From Xanthostigma xanthostigma (lineage: Eukaryota; Arthropoda; Insecta; Raphidioptera; Raphidiidae): DNA of 64,000 bases. Positions 56,712 through 64,000 of this stretch are shown here, one piece after another (position 1 is the first letter of the stretch; each line of letters opens with the position of its first letter). The notes below the pieces were generated by a model that ran no database searches, was not told the DNA's origin, and worked only from the letters and a program-made list of their open reading frames with translations. The stretch covers positions 76,792,948 through 76,856,947 of the forward strand of contig OY754464.1 in NCBI GenBank assembly GCA_963575645.1, in the 5' to 3' direction. A program made the position numbers and the translations under genes.

Positions 56712-56846
56712 CAGGCTGATTTTTAAGTTGATTCTTCTTTTTTAACAGCGTGCATAAATCAAATAGACAAACAAATATTTTAGGTAGTAACTGTTTTAAC
56801 AAAACTTAAACAGCCGTTCAAACTTGAATTAAATTTTATTTAATTA

Positions 56847-58564
56847 CAGTAGAACGTCGATTATCCGAACGCCGATTAACCGAATCGCCAATTATCCGAA
56901 TCGGTCCTAAGCGTAATATAAAAAATATTGTCTGAAGACACAAGTAATTCAAGAATTACAAGGCGCGAAATTCTATACAATATACCCCGGCGTTATGTTT
57001 GAAAATTGTAGTATATTTTTAACGACACTTTGAGCTTAATAATATAATTTAATTAACTTAATCTACGAAAAAAATTACAGTTGAAAATATTGAAACACAG
57101 AAAGGAAAAAATCATTTTAATAATTTATTAATAATTAGTCACAACCAACTTTTTAAAATAATTATATTTCCATTTTGGTACATTTCAATAAAAACTTTCT
57201 TTTTATTATTATTTTATTTTTCTTGTAATAACATATATCTCTGATGCGCATGCGCCGATTTTTCCCGAAATAAAACAAAAATTTCTTGTAAAACATAGAA
57301 TAATAAGCCGCTATGAAAAGTATACCATTGTTATATAAAAAACGTTACCTATAGCACATAATATCTCTTGCGCATGCGCCGATTTTCCCCAAAAATAAAT
57401 TACAAAACTTTCTTGTAAGACAGATAGAATAATCAACCTTATGAAATGTAAAGCATTATTATATAAGAAACAACGTCATAGCCCATATCTCTTTTGCGCA
57501 TGCGCCGATTTTCCCCAAAAAATTTACAAAACTTTCATGTAAAAATAGATAAATAATAAGCCTTTTTAAAAACTATATTATTATTATATAAAACAACATT
57601 ATAAAAGATATACTCTTTTACGCATGCGCCGATGTTCCCAAAAAACAATAGGCCACTTCATATTTGCATATCAAACATCCTCCCAAAATTTGGTTTCAAT
57701 CCGCTCATCCGTGGTGTCGGAATGGTAAGAAATGTCAAAAATGACGTTTGCATCTGTCAAAGTATTATGTTCTAATAATTAGTTATTCATATTGTTAACT
57801 CAGAAGGCGTTGCATTTCACAAATATTTGAAATGCCATCCGTTTTTGAACAAATGCAATCGTTTTATTTTAAGACAGAACAAACGTAATCTTTATATTAC
57901 CATATTAAACCGTGCAACAGAGAGAGATAACCGAAAGATGTTTGCCATCGATTATATCAAATTGAATTTATTTCTAAATAAATTTGTATAAAAAACCTGT
58001 TTTGGCAAATTCTGTTGTACGAAATTTATGTAAAATTTTCTCCTCTTTCGTTTAAGACAGGTTTCGAATCGATCTGATTTAAATTGAGTGAGTTATAAGC
58101 AAAAAACTTCGTTTTTTCTTTATTGCTCCCCTCTGGGGTCAAAATTCAAAAATCGGGCGACGTTAGGATTTAAGTTACCCGGAGACGAATCGAACAAAAA
58201 AAAGTTTTTTAAAATCGGTTAAGGCGTTTGGGCTGTACGCTGGATACAAAAAGCGTGACTCACAGATTCACAGACAAAGCGAGTACATATAAGGCGCTTT
58301 AGCTTACGCTAATCGCGCCTAAAAATTAAAACCCAGTAATTTTTTCAATAAAAACAAGTTTTGTGGGGACGCAAGAATACAAAAATGCGAGTGACAATTG
58401 CCGTGTAGACGCTACAGTGGTATCAGCACACGTCGAAGTTGGAACTCGCTGGAGTCCAGATATATTTCAACTGTTATGGTTGAAAGCTAGAGGCAAGACA
58501 CTACATGTCCGATTATCCGAATCGACCCCGGTCCCAATTAATTCGGATAATCGGCGTTCTACTG
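56847..58564. mobile_element. Pogo/Tigger-like element
   Basis: TIRs CAGTAGAACGTCGATTATCC and near-complement, TA on both sides. 1718 bp, but the inside is mainly family B/G repeat sequence rather than a transposase, so B/G either hitched in or inserted later. Confidence 0.8.
57236..57720 (+). repeat. Family B with four tandem units
   Basis: GCGCATGCGCCGAT occurs at about 57247, 57371, 57496 and 57621, about 125 bp apart, where other family B copies have it once. The usual CATCCTCCCAAAATTTGG block follows. Confidence 0.85.
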
Positions 58565-58575
58565 TAAGTCAAAAC

Positions 58576-58713
58576 CCTGGTTAATACACGCGAAGAAATG
58601 ATAGCACGAATCGGAAATGTAAACCAAATAATTCGCGGAAGGCCCTCATCGCTACTACAAAAGCATGGCCTTGTGTTCAACAAAATGGGGATAACTTCGA
58701 ACAATTTCTGTGA
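58576..58713 (+). pseudogene. Mariner-like transposase C-terminus
   Basis: LVNTREEMIARIGNVNQII in one frame, then after a frameshift KAWPCVQQNGDNFEQFL and a stop. The pattern matches the end of Tc1/mariner transposases (TxEEMxxRI ... CxxxNGxxFE). Not functional. Confidence 0.65.
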
Positions 58714-58954
58714 ATACTTGATAATGACATAACATATTTCCATAGTGACATAACATAACGCCAAGACCGACTTCAAAATTTGATAAAATTTACGAAAACT
58801 TTGAAAGCCTGTTTCTCTTTCATTTTTGAGTTTTGATAAAAAAGTTACTTGAAATATTTGTACGTCTATTCGATTTCCGTACGCTGTTAAAAAAAAGAAT
58901 CAACTTAAAAATCATTATGTTTAATTTTTTTTTGTTTTTTATTTTAAGTCAAAA

Positions 58955-59001
58955 TCTAGCAACGAGTCTAACAGCAAAACCAGCAACGTGTGCAGCGAAC
59001 T
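58955..59001. mobile_element. PIF-like MITE right-end fragment
   Basis: CAGCAACGTGTGCAGCGAAC resembles the right end of 48984-49418. Confidence 0.4.
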
Positions 59002-59053
59002 GTACAATCCATTTTTGGAAATATTTATATTGAGACGCTGGTCTTTAGAATGT

Positions 59054-59480
59054 AATAAATAGTACTTAATAGTAATAATGCGTTTAACGTCCGTTTCTCG
59101 ACTTTATGTCATAACAGACGCCATTCGCCCCATTACTATTTTCCATCTATTACACTTCCCGTTATTTTCTACATGTTTTTCAACTTCCACTTAATTGATA
59201 GCAATGGGCGAATAAATTTTAGGACATTAAGATAAGGTACGCAAATTTTGAGCATAGATAATCGACCATGGCCTTGAATAAGGAACCATCTCGATATTTA
59301 TCTGGAATAATTGAGGAAAACCATGGAAAACCTCAACAAGATGACCGGTACAGGAATTACCGTTTCTCGGCGAGAGGCAGCAGGAAAAAGTCCCAGCCAC
59401 ATCTGCCCCCGTCGGGATTCGAACCCGGTACCTCCCGAATGTGTGTCTAGTGTTCTCACTACTACGCAACCCCGCTCGGT
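59054..59480 (-). mobile_element. tRNA-derived SINE, copy 5, with target duplication
   Basis: Full copy on the - strand. Flanks TGGTCTTTAGAATGT (59039-59053) and TGGTCTTTAAAATGT (59481-59495) agree at 14 of 15 positions, fixing both borders. Head CCGAGCGGGG, B-box GGGTTCGAATCCC, tail of ATT units. Confidence 0.93.
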
Positions 59481-59590
59481 TGGTCTTTAAAATGTTTAAT
59501 AACCAAAACCATGAAGAAAACTGTATTTAACATAAATTTTCATTATAATTTATTGACTTTGTACTTCTCTTTTTGACTAATATAGAATCT

Positions 59591-59621
59591 CTGAAGATGG
59601 CAATAAACAATGTGCCGAAAC
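59591..59621 (+). ncRNA. Hammerhead-like ribozyme core
   Basis: CTGAAGA, hairpin GGCA/TGCC, then GAAACGTAAG. No inverted partner nearby. Confidence 0.35.
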
Positions 59622-59923
59622 GTAAGATAATATATTAAATGAATAATACAAAGTACAGCATTCATTGATCCATAGCCGCTATTTCTCCATCCAATTATTT
59701 CGATTAAGGATCGCAAATCTCTACAAATTTTGTAGTAAAAGATAATAATTTTTATATTATTTGGCAGATGATATAAATAAAGATGTTATAATATAAATGT
59801 CTAGTATAACTAGAGTTATTCTGGAACACAGTGCAGGCGGCCTCGTATACTTTAACGATATTACAGTAAACACTAGAACTTTTCCTTTCAACTCATAAGT
59901 AGTTTAAAAGCGACACTGTGACC

Positions 59924-60352
59924 TTACGCTGCATACGAGGCTAGTTTTGCCACTAGATTCCTTGCTACATTTGGCTGTTAGATTTCAAGCGTGCTGTTGC
60001 GCTGGATTTGCTGATGGCTTATGTATTGAAGCTGGATTTGTAGATGGGTTTGATGCGCGCACAGTGACAAGTCAAATGTTAACATAAGTGAACGTTTATT
60101 GTCTCTGAACAGACCACACACTATGGTGATATGCTTGTTTGTAGGCGTTTGTCTATGTCGCCCACGTGACAAGATTGATTCTTGTTCAAAACAAGCGGGT
60201 AAACAAGCACGGAACATAACCCCGGTTTAATTTTAACATTCATCTTGTGAGCACGAACGCAAGCCCGCGGTGACGTCATTTCAATCTTCGATGCCAGCAA
60301 GCACAAGTCCCAGCGGTTATTCCAGCGACCAAAACAGTGTGTAGCATTGACT
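59924..60352. mobile_element. PIF-like MITE, CACACGAGGCT family, diverged copy
   Basis: TACGCTGCATACGAGGCTAG at the left and a worn AGTGTGTAGCATTG at the right. Inner sequence aligns with 48984-49418 and 20835-21013. Confidence 0.7.
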
Positions 60353-60387
60353 GATCACTGAACAAAAAATTTGAAAAGAAGTGTGAC

Positions 60388-60470
60388 CTTGCAGGCCATC
60401 CCTGAAACTTGCCGCTATTTTCGAGTTCAAAACGCTCAAAAATATATAAAATATATCAAGAAGATTATTT
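60388..60470 (-). mobile_element. Right-end fragment of the GGGAAGTT element
   Basis: GCAGGCCATCCCTG then CGCTATTTTCGAGTTCAAAA, the inverse of 42500-42590. It carries 15 bp beyond the TIR that also match, so the true end may lie outside GGGAAGTT. Confidence 0.6.
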
Positions 60471-60709
60471 TTTTTGTAATAGAAAAAGAATTAAATAAAA
60501 TTCTAAAATCCTCCGACTTAACGCAGGCAAGTAACCAAAGAAAATCCGTCGGGGGATGCCATTCGCTGCCCTGAATTAAGAATAGGAGAATATAAATTAG
60601 TCAAATCTTTGATTAACGTCTGATTAGAACTCTTCAATAAATAAAATTATCGACCAATTTTTCAGGCAATTTATTAACAAAAGAAATATATATATAATTA
60701 ATACATTAA

Positions 60710-60737
60710 TTTCGATCCGGATTTGGATTTTCTTCAG
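60710..60737 (-). ncRNA. Hammerhead-like ribozyme core
   Basis: - strand CTGAAGA, ATCC/GGAT hairpin, GAAAT. The last base differs from the other copies (GAAAC). Confidence 0.35.
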
Positions 60738-60849
60738 AACTGATCTAAAAAATATAAAATATTTTTTCAATATTAAAAACTCAACGAATTTCATTAAAAA
60801 TAATTAGAATGTAAATATTAATTACTTTTTATATTTTTTTAAATCAGTT

Positions 60850-60878
60850 CTGAAGAAAATCCAAATCCGGATCGAAAC
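60850..60878 (+). ncRNA. Hammerhead-like ribozyme core
   Basis: CTGAAGA, ATCCAAATCCGGAT hairpin, GAAACGTTAATG. Best preserved of this sub-type. Confidence 0.4.
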
Positions 60879-61059
60879 GTTAATGTATTAATTATATTTT
60901 TTTTTTTGTTAATATATTGCCAGAAAAATTGGTCGACAATTTTATTTATTGAAGAGTTCTAATCAGACGTTAATCAAAGATTTGACTAATTTATATTCTT
61001 CTACTCTTAATTCAGGGCAGCGAATGGCAGCCCCCGACGAATTTTCTTTGGTTACTTAC

Positions 61060-61241
61060 CTGTGTTAAGTCGGGGGATTTTATAATATTTATTTTTCTAT
61101 TACAACATTTACATTCGTCGTGGGTTTTTTCAAATTTTTTATTTTGTTTTAATTTAACCAATGTGACAATAATCACGCCAGTTATAATACCATCACGCAT
61201 CGCCACAGTCTCAAATTTCAAATTAAGCCGCACGTCTATGT
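61060..61241 (-). other. Exon-like open stretch of unknown origin
   Basis: On the - strand TTGCTTTTCACAG (acceptor-like) opens 182 bases without a stop, closed by CACAG then GTAAGT (consensus donor). The frame includes a hydrophobic GIITGVIIVTLVKL and then KTHDECKCCNRKINIIKSP. The last ~45 bases and the donor are repeated, with GTAAGT worn to GCAAGT, in the opposite arm at about 60511. I do not recognise the protein. Confidence 0.3.
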
Positions 61242-61381
61242 CTGTGAAAAGCAATTTATCAGTGTCTTGTTACACACAGTTTTATTAAATTAAATATGAG
61301 CTTCGAGCATTTTCATTAAATTGTTTAATAAAATTCTTATTATGACTGGTCTACATACATATTATATAGATATGTTTTAAG

Positions 61382-61832
61382 TAGTGATGTGCCGGATATC
61401 CGTATCCGTATCCGTTAGTTTTTGACGGATCTTTTACCTTATTAATTTTCAATTCATAAATGAAATTTTATATATATAGGTGATTAGGTAATAATGAAAA
61501 ACTGTTAAATTCCATTCAGATTATTTTTTATTTTTTAAAATCGTATTTGGCACCTTTATATTGCAAACATTTATCGTAGTGAGTACCATACCTGCAATAG
61601 TACATAACTCAAAGGTACTAAAAAACAATATAATGAGATATTGTACATCGATCTTTGGAAAGAGACAATCTGTTATGAGAGTTAACTCTTAAAGAGGTCA
61701 ATAATTTTTTCCCATAACAGATAATCTTTTTCAAAGGTCGATGTGCAATATTTAACGCCGCGTACTCTAAGAAAGTTAAGATCCGTACCCGTATCCGCGG
61801 ATATACATTTTTAACGATCCGGCACATCACTA
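61382..61832. mobile_element. hAT MITE, TAGTGATGTGCCGG subfamily, copy 2
   Basis: TIRs TAGTGATGTGCCGG and complement with a perfect 8-bp duplication GTTTTAAG (61374-61381, 61833-61840). 451 bp, reverse of 15387-15916. Confidence 0.93.
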
Positions 61833-61840
61833 GTTTTAAG

Positions 61841-62319
61841 GACGTCGACAATATAGCGTTCGTCAGACATCTTTTGCTCAGCAGTATTCGTCAGTTTTAT
61901 TCAATGTCGTTAATGATTAGCATTCAAACGATGACAATGTTACACTTATGTATGCTCAATCAAATAATAGGAAATCGAATCAGACATCGTTGTTACCACC
62001 GTTACCGTGCACGCCTGCCGATAATGTGCTGCCATTTGGCGGCAGGGCTGAGGAAACTTGTCCATCTACATTGAACCAAAAAAATCCATCAAATTGAGCG
62101 GGATCTTTAAAAATATTGACATATGATATAGTATAATAATAATAATAATTTTATTAATCCAGTAGATCGTGTATAAGATATAGGACATGTCAATATATAT
62201 ATAGGTATACATTATATCACGTTAGAAATTTTCCAATTACTAAAGAAAACAATAATATACAAATAATAATAAATAATTATAAATAAATGACAATCAAAAT
62301 GAGATAAAATGACGAACAA
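61841..62319. other. No feature recognised
   Basis: Nothing supported. Confidence 0.5.
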
Positions 62320-62986
62320 TCTAATATATAAAATTCTCGTGTCACAGTTTTCGAAGCCATACTCCTCCGAAACGGCTTGACCGATTTTGATGAAATTTCT
62401 TGTGCTTATCCGGTATCTATGAGAATCGACCAACATCTATTTTTCATCCCCCTAAATGTTAGGGGTAGTCCACCTCTAAATTTTTTTTTTATTTTTTAGA
62501 CAAAATTTTTAATTTCTATTTTTTTATGATACAACATACAAAAATACATACAATCCTCAATTTTCACCCTTCTACGATCAACCCTTATTTTTTAATAGCC
62601 ATTTTAGTAATTTAATCATTTTTCCTCTCCGGTCGAAAACTGATCAATCGTCATTTAATTAGTTATCCCCGCCAGATGTCTACAGGTGTCACTTCGCCAA
62701 CATCTATTTTTCATCCCCCTAAATGTTAGGGGTAGTCCACCCCTAAATTTTTTTTCTTCCTTCCCCATTCGTTCTTTTGCACCGGGCACGACGGCGCAGC
62801 CGGAGTGCTCGACATACACACATATACGTCCATGTATATTTTAAAATAAATAAAATAGATAGATAGATGTTCCAATTAAATTGTTTTATTATTTCACTTT
62901 ATACGTAGCGAAGCACGTACAGGGCTGCTATTTATATATATATTATGTATACTGTTAGGCGGTACGAAGTTCGCCGGGTCCGCTAG
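62320..62986 (+). mobile_element. Non-autonomous Helitron, complete
   Basis: TCTAATATATAAAATTCTCG start after A; end CGAAGTTCGCCGGGTCCG then CTAG before T. 667 bp. A second, inner Helitron-type end (GTAGCGAAGCACGTACAGGG) lies at 62906-62926. The block CATCCCCCTAAATGTTAGGG is present twice (62446, 62712). Confidence 0.85.
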
Positions 62987-63089
62987 TAATGTATAAATAA
63001 CAAATAAAACAAGATAAAATGTAAATAACAAATTAAAAGTCATTTAAAAATCATTAAAACAATAATATGCCTTTCCAATTAGCATATTT

Positions 63090-63560
63090 TTTATAATAAA
63101 GAGATTAAAATTTCAGATAATGGCTAGTATTCAACATATTATTTGCTATTCGTTGCCACGGTTAACCTACATAGTAAGTTCCACGTCATGTAAAAATTAA
63201 TCAAAGCGTGTTTAACTAGTTAATTTCTGACAGATCTACAAAACAAAAGAGCGGCTGATTTTTTTTTAATTACAAAATATTTCCGAAACTATTAAGTTTA
63301 GAAAAAAAAATTAACGAAACTTTCTTGAAAAAATAAATAGAATAATAAGCCGTTATGAAATGTATACCATTATTATGTAAAAAACACCGTTATGGCATAT
63401 ATCTCTTCTGCGCATGCGCCGATTTTCCCTAAAAACAGAAGGGCTCTTCATATTTGCATACCAAACATCCTCCCAAAATTTGGTTTCAATCCGCTTATCC
63501 GTTTGACCTGTATCGTGTTCACAGACAAACAGACTAACCGGCCGAGGCATTGGCTCGCGA
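63090..63560 (+). mobile_element. Repeat family B, copy 5 (partial)
   Basis: From TAATGGCTAGTATTCAACAT to ACCTGTATCGTGTTCACAG. Left and right ends are lost. A GC-rich piece (63536-63660) of unknown origin follows. Confidence 0.7.
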
Positions 63561-63663
63561 GACTGCCTCGTAAGCCGTGCTCGGTCGGTCTGGACGCGGC
63601 TAATCAGGCTGCGGCAGCCGGGAGCTCGAGGCTGCTGAAATGCGCGGGCTCCCATACACCGTC

Positions 63664-64000
63664 ATAGATAGATAGATAGATATTTTTTATTTGTCGCATT
63701 TACAAAATTTGACAAAACGTCATATAACATTTGAAATTATAAAAAATCATTAAAATTATATACACACACACAAGGGAACGCGTTTCTAAAAGTAGAGTAT
63801 TATATAATTTTAGTGACCAATAATAATTGGTTCATATTTCTGTTTGTTTACAGAATGAAAAGGCACTCTTATGTTTCTCGCATCACGTGTATTGTGAGAG
63901 TGTATTTCCTCAACAATTTGGAACTTAGATAGGTTTCGTTTGATATACAAGAGATTTACGAAAACGAACAGTGAGGGTAGCGTTATGATATTTAAAGTTC
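63664..64000 (-). mobile_element. LINE 3' end, runs off the window
   Basis: On the - strand: reverse-transcriptase C-terminus, stop, 3' UTR with AATAAAAAATA, then a TATC-repeat tail (63664-63683). Confidence 0.85.
63810..64000 (-). pseudogene. LINE reverse transcriptase C-terminus (partial)
   Basis: Open to the window edge. Reads ITLPSLFVFVNLLYIKRN then EIHSHNTRDARNIRVPF and ends PIIIGH. LxLxSLYxY...HSHNTRN is the conserved tail of Jockey/CR1-type reverse transcriptases and corresponds to the YDTRN region of the LINE at 9952. It ends slightly earlier than that relative, with a stop after GH, so the C-terminus may be truncated. The two LINEs are different families by sequence and tail. Confidence 0.82.

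Larger units (their letters stand above)
56712..58913 (+). mobile_element. Mariner-like element (family C), split by Tigger-like element
   Basis: Left TIR CAGGCTGATTTTTAAGTTGA after TA. Right TIR GAATCAACTTAAAAATCA, with its last few bases lost. Transposase end on the + strand at 58576-58713. The Tigger-like element inserted at 56847. Confidence 0.75.
60478..61104. mobile_element. Penelope-like palindrome 7 with long arms
   Basis: Arms of about 310 bp. Outer part TCCGACTTAACGCAGG and GCCATTCGCTGCCCTGAATT, then ATTAACGTCTGATTAGAACT, then the ribozyme-like cores. Both arms carry CTGAAGA plus hairpin plus GAAA. Confidence 0.65.

Overview
The window looks like insect nuclear DNA, most probably from a moth or butterfly with a large, repeat-swollen genome. 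It is AT-rich and has no long reading frames. Its only recognisable host gene is a cytochrome P450 of the CYP4 type, split by introns. Almost everything else is transposable-element debris of kinds common in Lepidoptera: Helitrons, hAT, PIF/Harbinger, Tc1/mariner and pogo elements, tRNA-derived SINEs, LINE tails, solo LTRs and Penelope-like remnants. The species assignment is inference; no organism-specific marker was read.

Host gene. Three + strand exons (2955-3045, 4292-4477, 10764-10833) splice in frame into about 116 residues from the N-terminal third of a CYP4 P450, including the helix C WxxxR motif. The introns carry a mariner-derived MITE, a foldback repeat, a hAT MITE and a LINE 3' end. 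The last exon has a good donor at 10834, but I could find no later P450 exon (I helix, ExxR, heme loop) in the remaining 53 kb. Either intron 4 is giant or the locus is a fragment.

Repeats, left to right. 0-13 kb: Helitrons (two head to head at 2550), a 32-bp minisatellite, mariner MITE, hAT MITE, LINE. 13-24 kb: a 710-bp near-perfect palindrome, solo LTR, hAT and PIF-like MITEs with exact target duplications, SINEs, and a Helitron carrying two dated insertions. 24-34 kb: Helitron, pogo-like element with a zinc-finger remnant inside an LTR, mariner element with a broken transposase, second mariner MITE, solo LTR. 34-48 kb: inverted-repeat elements, SINE, a three-deep nest at 39930-41377, minisatellites. 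48-64 kb: more MITEs and Helitrons, an 82-bp minisatellite of ten units, a Tigger-like element inside a mariner element, a large palindrome, and a LINE tail running off the right edge.

Most notable signal. At least eight places carry the string CTGANGA, then a short hairpin, then GAAA, which is the core layout of a hammerhead ribozyme. Most lie in head-to-head inverted-repeat remnants. Hammerheads are known in Penelope-like retroelements, so I read these as Penelope-like ends or a non-autonomous derivative. A 71-bp member at 21158 sits between perfect 10-bp target duplications, which shows this sequence class has moved by itself.
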